Positions 47,357 through 58,715 of a stretch of DNA of 64,000 nucleotides are shown piece after piece (the stretch's first letter is position 1; every line of letters begins with the position of its first letter). The position numbers were made by a program, and so were the translations under genes. Location: contig CP136490.1 of the NCBI GenBank assembly GCA_032768795.1, positions 6,386,001 through 6,450,000 on the forward strand, read 5' to 3'. Source of the stretch: Tremella fuciformis. Taxonomy: Eukaryota > Basidiomycota > Tremellomycetes > Tremellales > Tremellaceae. Below the pieces are notes generated by a model. It did no database searches. It was not told the DNA's origin and saw nothing but the letters and a program-made list of their open reading frames with translations.

Positions 47357-47861
47357 AGATCACATAGACACTTTTGGGGACAGTCTTGTACATGCATAGG
47401 ACTCTACGACCTGCAATACCTCAGCTTGCTGCTATCTAACCTTTCCCAAGAGGTGCATCACGCCACCAGTAGTCATTGACGACGGCAGCCGGTTGGGCGA
47501 AGCGGGGACCCCTTTACGCGCAGCATAGATCCCTTTGAATGACAGCGCCATCTTCTCCGTCTCTTTTCTCTACCTACTGAGCATCTGCTCACGTCTACTC
47601 ATCTATTATATTTGGTTCATCGCTCACGAAGCATATCACGACACCACACTCATTGAGACGTCGCCGCGCAAGGCCACTCGAAGAAAACGGGCTTTTCTCT
47701 CGCCCGCGCACCGCTGGCCGGACCTGATACCCCTTTTCGACGAACGCCTTGACAACTCGCCGAAAGGTCTCTTCACGACAACTGACATTACGACCACCCG
47801 AGCGGGACTTGCCGCACGTTTGAAACGCTGTCTTCTCTCTGGATAGGGGTTGTCGAAAACG
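47357..47861. other. Intergenic, probable leader of the next gene
   Basis: About 500 bp upstream of the start at 47862. One plus-strand frame (47535-47846) is open but has a mixed hydrophobic/basic composition with no family features; I treat it as 5' UTR or promoter. Confidence 0.4.
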
Positions 47862-49777
47862 ATGGAGCATAACGACCCCGAGACTCTTCCCGCGGGTGCG
47901 AGGTTCACCATTGCCGACTACACCTACGACCGCTGGGAACCTGAAGGTGCCGCAGAGGATCGAGACTGGCCGCAGGCAGGACCGAGCACTCAACCCCAAC
48001 AACACTACAACGCTTCAGAGCCTTCCCAGGTCAACCATCGGGCCAGATCCCAGCAAACGACGACGGAGAACAAGATGTCAATGGCGAGTGGGAGCTCGAG
48101 CCGGACTCTGCGGCTCCATCAGCACGATGTGCGTGCGCAGGATCGTAAATGAGGACGATACTGACGGCAGCTGGGCCAGGTCCCACTTGGTACCGAGCTC
48201 AAACCACTACCTTCCCTCGGACCCGATTACGAGCCCTCATCATCGCCCCTGTCCCACTCGTCTCCAGCGCCCTATCCCCAGCCAAGTTTTCCGGAGTCAT
48301 CACATGCTGGGCATGTGAAACCCCAACTGGACAGTGACACCCGATCAGTCCGCTCTATGGCATCCAGGAACACGGACACAGAGTCCATGGCTGGAGGGCG
48401 CGGCAAGTCGTTCGACTTTGCCGACAAACCAGGGGCCTTGACCGGTTCGCCGGCCACGAACAGCAGGCGGTGGTGGAAGCTCGGAATTGACAGTTGGGCG
48501 TGCCGGGCGCTGCTGGCAGTCGTGATATGCGAGTCCTTGATCGACATCAGTATCGAGGTGAGCGATGAGAAATGGCCTCGTCTGGGCATTGCTGAAGCAG
48601 GTAGGCAAACATCCTTTGGAGGTTCAATAACGAGGTCGAGTCCGACAACATCACCGCGTCCGAATCTCTCAATCGGCGCCGTCTGCCAGTGCTGCTAGTC
48701 ATCTTCGGTCTGGCCCAGTATGTTGTCCTGTCGCAGCGGAATTATGCTGATAGGGATAGTCTCTGGCAACTTGTCCTTACCGTCATTGCTGTTCGTACAC
48801 GCAACACCATTCAAGTCGTCGCCGTCACAGCGTTCAATTTTGCCTTCCTTGCCTACGCCGTGATTGAGATCTTCGAGCTTAGAGAGATCCTCGGGTCTGA
48901 TCTATCCGACGAGTTGAAAAACGATGGAAACGATTCGAGTTCGGATAGCACGACCTCGCTCCTGACCCTGCCATTGAATGTTCTGACGGGCGTAATCATC
49001 GGTGTAATCGCCCTCAGTTGCTGTCTGCTAGCTGGACTGGCTTGGAAGCTGAGACAGGAGTTCGGGTGAGCAGAAGCGAAAAACCTCGGGACCTTCGCTT
49101 ATCTATCAGGTGGGAACGGTATCGCTTCCTCGGTGCGGACTTGCAGATCCGCAAGTTCTACACCCGATTCCAGATCTTCGAGTGCATCGCCTACTTCTCG
49201 GCGTTCTTCTGCGCGGGCTTCGGCATACAATTTCTCTTCCTCGTCCTGCAAAAGACCGATGCCGAATACGTCGTGACATGGGTCATGTTCCCCGTATCGA
49301 TCTTGGTGCTGGTCATGGGCCGATTCGCTGCCAAGTACGAGTTCAAGTGGGCAATGGTGCGTCTCGTCACCCCCAGCTGAGAGTGAGTGTTGACGGCGAA
49401 GGGCGGCTTCATGTTCGGTCTCATTCTCGGGCTAGCATATTTCATCTTCAAGCTCGTGAGGATATGGCAAGCCGACTCGATCTATTCGAAAGTCGCCATG
49501 TCTTTGACTTTGTTCGACGTTTTATCCATGTTGTCTCTCCTTTCATGTCTTATTTCGGGCGGAATTGTCTGGCGCAACTTTGACCGCGGTCTAAAGGGAG
49601 CTGGTGAGTCGTTCCTCCACAGCATGAGTCTGTGCTGATATCACAGTGATGAGCAAGACGAGGGGCAAGCCCCGCTCGACTTCTCCGGCTTTCTGGCACT
49701 CGCCATCTTCCGAGAAGAAACAGCTGCCGCCGGAAAAGATCGAGATGGAGTCTCCCAGGCGGATCTCCATCGATTGA
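47862..49777 (+). CDS. Polytopic membrane protein, UPF0658 Golgi family-like
   Basis: A disordered, polar N-terminus (about 190 residues, MEHNDPETLPAGARFTIADY onward) is followed by seven or so membrane helices: ACRALLAVVICESLIDISIE, LPVLLVIFGLAQYVVLS, FNFAFLAYAVIEIFE, VLTGVIIGVIALSCCLLAGL, IAYFSAFFCAGFGIQFLFLV, WVMFPVSILVLVMGRFAAKY, GGFMFGLILGLAYFIFKLV and LSMLSLLSCLISGGIVW. Between helices four and five lies the loop FGWERYRFLGADLQIRKFY, which I associate with UPF0658. A Ser/Pro-rich cytosolic tail ends ...MESPRRISID. Several 45-60 nt introns. Family call from memory of this loop; molecular function unknown. Confidence 0.68.
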
Positions 49778-49911
49778 GCGCCGGATGGGAACGCGCAGGA
49801 CGTGTTTAGCTTCAGCACATAACGGGTGTGCATGCTACGATCATGAAATGCCACGACCCTGATGAATACAACAATGCTTTGGCCATGGCCCGAAAAAAAC
49901 CGCGTTCCCTC

Positions 49912-51469
49912 TCATCTCTTCTTGGACGCCTTGATCTGCCGAGCAAAGCGGTTGAATTTTCTGTTGTCCGCCTGGATCTTGGATATTCTTCGCGCGTCAC
50001 CCGGTCGTTGGGCAAGATTGGCTTCTGGCGCGATTTTGTACTCGCGTTGCTGGACATGTCAGCACTCGTCTGAAATGCTTGCCAAGGAGCCAGATACTTA
50101 CGCTCGCCACCAGATGTCGCATTCCCCTCCTGCCCTCGTTCTCTTTCAGCGCCGCGCGGACATCGAACCTTTCCCTCTTGGGAGCCGGACGTCTTTCAAT
50201 CGTCTCCATATCCTCGTCCTCTTCGTCTACTTCACCTTCTCCATCCAAGCCTCCACGATCTCTTTGAGGTGCACCGCGCGCTGTCTGAATGTCCTTCTCT
50301 CGCATGTTTGCTGGTCGCTTAATGATGGGCCGCGACCATGCCTGTACGAGCGCATCCGCCTGGCGGTTGATTACAGGTGTGACGCGCTTTGTCTTGGTGT
50401 AGAAAAGCACGATGGGTCCGAGGCGGCATTCTTTGAGAATCTGCGTGTCGAGATCCATCTGTTCGTCAGTCTACAATCAGAAGGATCGTGAGTTGCGGCA
50501 CCTTTGGCAAGACCTCGAAGATGGCCTTTTGGATGCCGACGGCCGGAAGGGCGCCTGAGGGATATATCGGCTCGAGCCATACTCGAACAGCATCGAGAAC
50601 CTGATTGTCTCCGATAGCCTGAGAAAGTGTTTGACTGAGGGCGATCAGCTTTCCGTGCAGCAGTGGGGACGCCTGGCTCACTTTCGCAAAACACCCATGA
50701 CCTCCTCGAGCATCGCCAGTTTCGCGGTCGCAGGCAGTTTCGCATCGTTGGACTTTTTGTCTTTCTCTGCCGCTGCCAGCATTCGGTCTCGCAACCGAAT
50801 ACAGATGGTCTCATGGTACTCGTCCAGGATCTGCAAGCTTCAGCAACGATTGATCAAGCAAGAGACCAAGCTCACGTCGACATCCTCTCCACGCTTCTTA
50901 CGCCTGACGACCTTGACCTTTTTGCCGATGTTGTCGATACGCTCCTCCAACGCCATGCGCCTCTGCGTCGCTTCGTCATAGACGGGAGCAACGTCCTCCT
51001 CTTCCTCGTCGGCCACGACGGCCCTGTTCTCCTTCTCCTTCCTCCGCTTCTCCTTCTTCTCTTTACGTTTCTTCCGTTGCGCGGCTGCTTCTTCGTCGTC
51101 GTCTTCCTCTCCAGCCGCTTCCTCACGATGCTTCTTCTTGAACTTGGGTATTTTGGCGGGTGCGCTCGCGGTGGCCGGAACATACATGTCCTCCCCTTCA
51201 TCATCGTCGTCCTCGTCGTCTTCCTCGTCCATAGCCTGCTGCACTGCAGCGTCTTGCTCATCATCGTCCTCTTCGCCCTCATCCCTATCCTGGTCTACTC
51301 CTGTGGGCGGAGCTATTGGTCGTGGAGGAAATGCGACTTGTTGTCGTGCGGGCTGATAGTCTTCCTCGTCCGACAGATCATCGTCGTCGCCACCGAAGAT
51401 TTGTCCATACAGCTCCGACTGAGTATTCGTAGGCGGCACCGAAGTGCCAGGCGGCGGGGAGGCAGACAT
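49912..51469 (-). CDS. IWS1: Transcription elongation factor IWS1 (Spn1)
   Basis: Binds Spt6 and RNA polymerase II during elongation. The first 200 residues are acidic and low complexity (Asp/Glu tracts, then a Lys-rich KKRKEKKEKRRKEKEN run). The conserved core resembles the TFIIS N-terminal domain: TQRRMALEERIDNIGKKVKV, LPATAKLAMLEEVMGV, LDAVRVWLEPIYPSGALPAV and LKECRLGPIVLFYTKTKRVT. The C-terminus, INRQADALVQAWSRPIIKRP and the closing NRKFNRFARQIKASKKR, matches the family. Five or so exons; about 440 residues. Long open frames on the opposite strand are a by-product of the acidic repeats. Confidence 0.92.
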
Positions 51470-51825
51470 TGTAGTTTAAGGTAAATCCGAAAGCAGATGG
51501 CGAAGAGGAAGTCTTGGAGGAACGGTCAGCGGAGGGGTATGACGTGGCAAATGTTCCAACCGCTTGAATGCTTATCAGCTCGCCTCTTCCCTGTCTCCAC
51601 GCCGGTCTGGGCCCCAGCCTCCCCTCCCTCTTCATCGTCTCACCTCTACATCCTCTTGCTCATACACCCTCGACCGTCTGCTCATCGATCTCTCAGTAAA
51701 CCCCCTCACAAAAGTCAGAGAGTAGAGGGCATCACTCTCGCAACTTTGGTAGCAAAAAGCCGCGTCAGGCCAAAGAAACAGCACATTCCTTGCCCCGACG
51801 ACCACCCCGATTCATTTCTCTCAAA
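51470..51825. other. Divergent promoter of IWS1 and squalene synthase
   Basis: About 355 bp between two start codons, pyrimidine-rich on the plus strand just before 51826. A sterol-response element would be of interest here because of squalene synthase, but I cannot name a convincing match. Confidence 0.45.
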
Positions 51826-53746
51826 ATGGGTGTCGTAGACCACATCATCATGTGTGAGTGCCTCCTGACGTCTCCTTAGGATTCATAAGGCTGACGTGCT
51901 AGTCGTGACCCACCCGGTGCGCTTTCTAAGCTCCATGTCACTCACTCGCAACTGACCTCACTAGAACGAGTTCCGTTCCATGGTCAACTACGGACTTTGG
52001 CGCGATGCTCCTAGGGATATCACCAAACCGGAGGAGTTTGCTACCTCGTTCTACGACAGACCATCCATGAGAAAGTGCTGGGACCTGCTGGACATGGCCA
52101 GCCGTAGTTTCTCGATGGTCATCAGGGAGCTCGAGGGAGACTTGGCAAGAACAGTGGGTTCAGCACAAGCTCTGTACACGCACAAAGTGTGCTCACAGGC
52201 AGGTCTGCATCTTCTATCTTGTCTTGCGAGCCCTGGACACCATTGAAGATGACATGACATTGCCCAACTCAACAAAGCTCCCCATGCTCGAGTCCCTCTA
52301 CCTCAAACTGCATGAGCCGGGATGGACTTTCGACGGCAGTGGACCCAACGAGAAGGACAGGGACGTGCTTGTGCACTTTGACATGGTTCAAAAGGAGTTC
52401 TCGCTTCTCGATGAGCGGTGCGTCCCCCACGCCTTAGATCAACAAGTCCTGCGGCCTGCTGATCACGCAGATATCAGCATATCATTGAGGACATCTGCAA
52501 GAAGATGGGCAAGGGGATGTCCATCTTCGCCGCATTGTCCACGCCTGAAGCACCTGTCGCCGAGATTCAATCGATTGCCGACTACGATCTCTACTGCCAC
52601 TACGTTGCCGGCCTGGTCGGCGAAGGCTTGTCGGGCTTGTTCTCAGCTTCGTCAAAAGAGCGCGACTTCATCGCTGGCCAGCTTACCCTCTCCAACTCGA
52701 TGGGTCTGCTTCTTCAAAAGACCAACATCCTCCGTGATATCAAAGAGGACGTGGATGAGGGACGAGGGTTCTGGCCGAGAGCTATTTGGGGGAAACACGG
52801 CTTCAACAGCATGAAGGAGTTGACCGACCCGAAGAGGGAGAAGGAGGCTTTGTTCGCAGCGAGCGAGATGACCCTCGATGCCCTACGACACGCCACCGAT
52901 GCCCTTGATTATCTCACCCTTCTTAAATGCCAATCCGTCTTCAACTTTGTCGCCATCCCTGCCGTCATGGCGATCGCGACTCTAGAACGCTGCTACATGA
53001 ACCCTAACATTCTCCGTAGAAACGTCAAGATCAGGCGAGGGGAGACTATCCAGGTCAGTCCGACCAAGCTGTCTTAAGATGTGGCTGATTGAGCTAGCTG
53101 ATCTCGAAATCGACCAACCCGCGCGATGTTGCGATCATCTTCCGGCAGTATGCTCGGCTCATCCACAAAAAGGTAGCGAGGGATGACCCAAACCTTCTCA
53201 AGCTCAGCATAGCTTGTGGCAAGGTCAGCTGAGATGTCGCGATGGGTTTAGTAGCTGATAGGCCCAGATTGAGCAATGGACGGAACATCACTACCCGTCT
53301 TTCCTGCAAGTTCAGGTGTCAAGTGGCGGCTCGCCCCAGACTGCGATCGACCCCATGTCAACTGACTGCCGAGCTCCCCTTTTCACGTCCATTGCAAAGG
53401 CTGCGCAGGAGAAGGCACTCGCCGAGAAGAGAGCCAAATTTGTCGAAGAGCTCAGGGCGAAGGGTCAGTCTTTGTTGTATGGGCTCAGTGCGAAGCAATC
53501 GTGCTGATCTCCAGGCGTTCTTCCCGCAAACAAGCCTGGGGATGAGAAGGCGAATGAGGAAGCTCGCAAGCGGGTACAGGCTGCCGAGGATGACGGTTTC
53601 CCCTGGTTGATGGTCATTGGCTTTATCGTGGCGTTCTTGTCGTTGTTCCTGATTTTGGGAGGAGTAATCTACTACATCGTGATCAAGTACTCAGATGTGA
53701 GTACAGGCCGTCCGCATTGGGGTGTCATGGCTGACGATTGCAGTAA
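51826..53746 (+). CDS. ERG9: Squalene synthase (farnesyl-diphosphate farnesyltransferase)
   Basis: Condenses two farnesyl diphosphates to squalene, the first committed step of ergosterol synthesis, at the ER membrane. Exon 1 encodes MGVVDHIIM; then FRSMVNYGLWRD, KCWDLLDMASRSFSMVIREL, and the first Asp-rich motif in VLRALDTIEDDMT. Further: YCHYVAGLVGEGLS, the second Asp-rich motif LRDIKEDVDEGRGFWP, and LKCQSVFNFVAIPAVMAIAT. The C-terminal anchor is WLMVIGFIVAFLSLFLILGG. Eight or nine exons. The last intron (53697-53743) splits the protein from its stop codon, so the terminal exon contributes only TAA. About 480 residues. Confidence 0.95.
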
Positions 53747-53846
53747 ACCCGGTTTACAGTGTATTTCGCCCATGTCCATGAGTCAAAAGGGGGCGTCGTT
53801 GAGGCATGAATATGAACATGCATACGTCTAATGCGACTTCGTATGG

Positions 53847-55182
53847 CTAGCTCGCGCTGTCCTCCCACCACTTTGCTCCTCCGCCGGACACACTCGCGGC
53901 CACGGCGGTGGTTTTCCCTCCCACAACGTCCTTCTGCCCGCGACGATGTATGACCACGCTCAGACCGCTGCTGATCCCTTTCCTCCCGCCGCCAGGGAAC
54001 CCCTTCTTCGGCCGCGCACTTGCGTCCGCCTGTTCCTCGTCGTCTTCATCATCCTCAGCCGCTCGTTTCCGCTTGCCCAGTGCCAATTCAACCGCTCCAT
54101 CAGCTTGGACCTTTGTCTTCTTCTGCTGCTGCGGTCTCGGCGGCGGCGCGTCCCAGTCGCCCTTGCACAAGCGGAACAGCGCCATGGTCGCTCGTGCATC
54201 CGTGACCTACAATGTCAGCTTCGACCTCTACCCACGAAAGCTGGCGTACGGAGCTGTGAGAGCCTTTCTGGATCTGTATCCCCAGCTCCATCTCCGCCAA
54301 CCGCTTGAGGCCCGGATGTTTCGTCTTGGCTTTTTCCCGTAGCGTCTTGCTCTTCTGCGTATCGCGGATCATCGCCCCGGGATGACTGAGCAGAAGGGCC
54401 TGCAGCGCTCAGTTCCCACAGCAACGAGCACGAAAGTGTGGGAATGCATACCTGGAGGTCGTTGCCGATGGCATGCCCGACCAGTATCCGGCCAGTGATG
54501 AGGTCCGATACCCGCTTCTGCACGTCCGTGAAGCTTGGCGCGCCGCGCAGGTCTTCCTCCCTCACGCCAGAGATCCACGTCCGGAAATCGGTCACTTGCT
54601 CGCCAGGCCGAGGAGACACGAACGTATCGAGCAACACGTGCCCGTGGTAATTCACAATCGATACCCGTGCCACGGCCGATTCTGAGCCCTTGTGCCCTAG
54701 ACCGACCATCTCACAGTCGATAGCGATGTAGTTGCCAGGGCTGTCCGTGAGCTTGGACCGAAGTGAAGAAGCGTGCAGCTCACGCCTTTTTCGACTCGTT
54801 CAGAGTGGCTTTGCCAGCGACCATCGCGCGCAGCTCGGTGACCAGGACAGACTCGCTGGGCACGGGAAGAAGCTTGACCTTTTCGCGGGCGTGAGTGGGA
54901 GGGTCGACCTCGACGAGGGTGCGAGACGATGAGCTGGGCGTCAGGTGGCACAGAGCTTGAGCCAACAAGCGACTGACGAGGACTCTCCGGCCTTCTCCTG
55001 CACCTCATGAGCGTAGCGTGCCACGCTGCCGAGCGATGCTTTCCGTTTGATCTTCTTGGCAGGAGGTTTGGAGCGGTTCTTCTCTAGTTTCTGTTGCTGT
55101 CAGCTCCTGTATTTGACTGGGCCAGGCCAAAATCTACCTTCTTAAGCTGCTCCCAGTTGCTGCTTGGTGCAGCTGGTTGCAT
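53847..55182 (-). CDS. REX4: RNA exonuclease 4, DEDDh family
   Basis: A 3'-5' exonuclease involved in pre-rRNA processing. Exon 1 is short, MQPAAPSSNWEQLKK; exon 2 is Lys-rich (KNRSKPPAKKIKRKASLG), likely nuclear-localising. The catalytic domain starts PGNYIAIDCEMVGLGHKG (first Asp and Glu), continues FRTWISGVREEDLRGAPSFT, ILVGHAIGNDLQ (second Asp), and closes HSSVTDARATMALFRLCK (His and last Asp), so the DEDDh set is complete. A basic Lys/Arg-rich tail of about 100 residues ends ...GGAKWWEDSAS. Five exons, all GT-AG by eye. Tail to tail with ERG9, 100 bp apart. Confidence 0.92.
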
Positions 55183-56124
55183 CCTGGAGACGGGTGCAGT
55201 GAGATGGACGAAAAATCAGTCGTGTCCAAGAGATGAAAAATACTTGGCAACGAGCGATTGCGGCACATGGCAGGTGGCAGATTGGCACCTCATGACCATC
55301 ACATATCAGCTACTCGACAAGAATCCTGTCATAGTCCTCGTCTGGCTCTGTTCATGCAGTCACGTCGGTCACGAGCGCACCAGAACCCTCGGTTCTGATC
55401 GACATCCATCTGAATTGTTGCAATGCCATTCTAAAGCCAGCACATCCGTCACACCTCTTACATCTTTCACATTTAAACGTCAATGCAGTCGAGAATCAGG
55501 TGCTGGCGGCACGATTTTGGCCGACGACCCGAGGGGCTACGAGCTGTTATAGGTCGTAGTATCGATGGCAAAGAGAACCACAGCGGACCCCGCTGCATAC
55601 GTCGTGGCCGTGTGTTGCTGGCCGTGGCATTGCTCCATTAGTATTGATTTGCTAATAAGCTACCGCAAAGACTAATTACCCTGACGATTCCGGTTCCCAC
55701 CCTTTGGCCCCTGGGTTCGGAGTCGGCACCGAGTTTGTTACCTCCACCTCCGATTCGTTGCACCGCATATTTGTTTCGGAGTACCAAAAATAGAAAACAA
55801 CGCTCGACCCTGGCAAAATCAGTCATGCCGTTCACCAAAGTGGCCATCGGACGGATGCATGGTCGACCATACAACATCTCTCTTTCTCTGTCATCTCTCA
55901 TCTCTCTTTCATCGCTCTTCGTTTCTCATCTCGACACATTCCCCCGCCGATCCTTTTGTCGACCTTTCAAGAAAACCCTCGCACGACATCCTTTGTACGG
56001 GCGCTCCTTCTGCCGGTGTAAGGACTGGGAAGCTGTCACTCGGTGAGTCGCTGCACTTATATCGGAGGACCGCTTGTTTACAGCAGTCGCCAAACCCTCT
56101 TTACCTTGACTTCCCCCGTCGACA
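55183..56124. other. Intergenic between REX4 and chitin deacetylase
   Basis: About 940 bp. It has a plus-strand open stretch to 55552 without family features and an AT-richer patch near 55640-55680 (attagtattgatttgctaat). Pyrimidine-rich sequence precedes the start at 56125, as for many fungal promoters. No RNA gene found. Confidence 0.4.
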
Positions 56125-57810
56125 ATGTTGGGAGCCGGCGCACTGCTGTTGGCGTTCGCTTTGGGTGCCGCAGCGCACACTGGATGCGGAGGCAATGAGA
56201 TCGGGCGACGCAATCCGGGTGGTCGTCTGGTTGAGCGTCAGAGCGCTCCGACCGACGAGGCCAGTGCCGCCAGTTCCATTGGTGCGTATCAATTGGTCTT
56301 TCCCTCTGGCAGCCCCCTCCTTACATTACCATCGACGACCAACGAGGATAGGGCACGATCAGACGTTCATGACTGATCATGCAGATCCAACTTTCGAATG
56401 CACCGGGTACTCTTATGCGCCCTTGCAGGATATCAAAGCCAACTTCCCCACCCTGTGGGAGACAGCCTACATCTTGTCCGGCGACACCGCAGCCATGACC
56501 CTTTTCGACAGCATCAACGCCACCCTCAACTCGAAACTCCCAAACGACCTGCCGAAAGGTGATTCCAACGGTTCCTTTGCCGGCGTCACATACAGCAACA
56601 CGGATCCCGACTGCTGGTGGAGCTGGCATCAATGCACCACTCCAGACTCGAGTCTAGGTCTGCCCGACGACATTGTCAGCACGCCCGAACCCGAGACATG
56701 GGGCTTGGGCTTTGACGACGGACCGAACTGCTCGCACAAGTGAGCATACAATATTACAAGGGCGAAGCATCGCTGACTCGCAGCGCACTTTACGACTATC
56801 TGCTTGAGAACGACCAGAAAGCAACAATGTGAGTGCACGCACCGCTTCTACTCGCGGACCGTGCGAGTGTATTCTCCGAGCGTCGTTCTGGCGTCGTATG
56901 TATGGCCTTCACTGACGCGCAGGTTCTACATCGGTTCGAACGTGTACGACTGGCCTCTGCAGGCTCTTCGCGCCACCACCGAGAACCATGAAATATGTGT
57001 CCACACGTGGTCGCATCAATACATGACTGCGTTCTCCAACGAAAACGCTTTCGCCGAGCTGTACTACACCCAAAAGATTATCCATGACATTCTTGGTGTG
57101 ACGCCGACCTGCTGGAGGCCGCCTTACGGTGATGTCGACAATCGTATCCGAATGATCGCCCAGGGATTGAACATGACGACCATCGTCTGGTCCGATGACA
57201 CTGTGGGTCTCCCCTTCGATAATACTCGACCTTTAGACTGACTCGTGTAGGAGGACTGGCGCGTCAACGCCCCAGGGAGCACTGTCACGGCCTCAGACGT
57301 AGACAACAACTACCAAGCTGTCATCAGCAAAGTTGGCAACGGCACATACGTCAACTCAGGTCCTGTTGTCCTCAACCACGAACTGAGTGAGTGACCCCAA
57401 CCGACTAAAACGTCGATTTAGGGGGATGACTGCTAACGCTTGCCTCAGACAACTTCACAATGTCCGAATTCATGAAGTGGTACCCTCAGATCAAATCCAC
57501 CTTCAAGGCGGTTGTCCCGATTGCTTCGGCGTACAACTGGACACACCCGTACGAGGAACAGAACATCACCTACCCCGATTTCAGCGACTACGAGAATGGC
57601 AACAAGAACGTCACTACCGGAGCTGTGTCAAGTGGCTCGGCTACCGGCTCTGCCACTAGCGGCGGCGCTTCCGGCAGCGCGAGCGCGAGTGGCAGTGGCA
57701 GCAGCAGCAGTGCTTCCGCCAAATCTGGAGCGGGACGAGCAGTGCTGCCAGTGGGACAGGTCCTCGCTGCCCTGTCCGTGGTGTTTGTGGGCGTGGCGAC
57801 CCTTCTCTGA
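56125..57810 (+). CDS. Chitin deacetylase, carbohydrate esterase family 4, GPI-type
   Basis: Converts cell-wall chitin to chitosan at the cell surface. Signal peptide MLGAGALLLAFALGAAAHTG, then a Ser-rich pro-region. The NodB domain shows motif 1 WGLGFDDGPNCSHN, motif 2 VHTWSHQYMT, motif 3 CWRPPYGDVDNRIR, motif 4 DTEDWRVN across an intron, and motif 5 GPVVLNHEL. Catalytic Asp and the metal Asp-His-His triad are all present. The C-terminus is a Ser/Gly/Ala linker (GASGSASASGSGSSSSASAK) followed by a hydrophobic tail (QVLAALSVVFVGVATLL), the GPI-attachment pattern. At least six introns. Several N-glycosylation sequons (NMT, NGT, NFT, NIT) are present. Resembles the Cda proteins of Cryptococcus. 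Confidence 0.93.
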
Positions 57811-58024
57811 GATAGACGCGAGGACTGGTTCTTCTACCGACGTCGGCTCTTCGGGGTATCGCTGTGCGAGGCGTGGGTTTGAAGTGCGTGAGGCCAGGCC
57901 GTGTCTGTCATTCGACGCCAATGATCAACGATGGACAATGAAGTAATGATGATCATGCGTACAACGAAGGCCCAAGGACAATAGTGACGACGAGCACTAG
58001 TACGCAAGTACCCCTCTAGTAGCA

Positions 58025-58476
58025 TGTAGCCAACAATGCATGAGTGGAGTCGTGCTTCGAGTCCCGCTTGGGGCACGACGTGAATCGCACGACCTCCTCC
58101 TCCTAATGGCCGATTAGAGAGGATCGCTTTCCCATTACCTTTGGAGATCAGATGATTAGCAAAGTGCGCAAAAATCGACTTCTGTACATCTTCTAATGCA
58201 TAATTCGTCAAGCATGCTTGAAGCCTCCTGTGTAAATTGTTCAGATGGAGAGGTCTATGCTCGAGCTTTCTCAAGAGGCTCGGAGTCACAGAGCAGTCTT
58301 GAGGCCCAGTTGCGCATTTTCATTAGTCTGAGATTAGGACAGTGATTCCGGACTCCTAATCCTCTCGAACACCAACACTAATTGCCGAGGTTGCTTTCCT
58401 AATCAAAAAGTGGAGGTCGTGCGATAAATGGTTCACGTCGTGCCCCAAGTGGCACTCTCGTGCTTCAGGTGCTACA
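58025..58476. mobile_element. MITE-like palindromic element
   Basis: Left arm from 58067 reads cttggggcacgacgtgaa followed by tcgcacgacctcc; the right arm (58414-58448) is its inverse, ggaggtcgtgcga ... ttcacgtcgtgccccaag, with a 7-base insert. Outer tgtagc (58025) and gctaca (58471) may mark the true ends. The 300-bp interior has no coding potential and its flanks (gagaggat/atcctctc) are also inverted. No target duplication is obvious. Lies between the chitin deacetylase and HUT1 genes. Confidence 0.6.
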
Positions 58477-58715
58477 AGCCGTGCCACGTGTCACCACCTC
58501 TCGAGCCCGAACTCAAGGCGCGTTGACTTTTGATTTTGCAGAGTTGGTTTCGGGCTGCGTTCAGCATCGCCGATCGCTGATCTTGCTTGCACCTTGTCAC
58601 CTGGAGAGTATCGCTCTGTCTGCGAGGGACGAAGGACGGCGGCTACCAGGAGTGGTGAAGGGACGCAGCTCGACATCCTCGCGGGCAAGGCATACTCGCT
58701 CGGACCCCCGGGGCG

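Noticed and set aside
50663..51484. Plus-strand open frame (273 residues) opposite IWS1
   Set aside because: Its Leu/Val/Phe-rich sequence is the complement of the Asp/Glu/Lys codon tracts of IWS1; the minus-strand protein is clearly conserved.
55094..55552. Plus-strand frame of 152 residues downstream of REX4
   Set aside because: Starts inside the REX4 5' region on the opposite strand and has mixed composition without conserved features.
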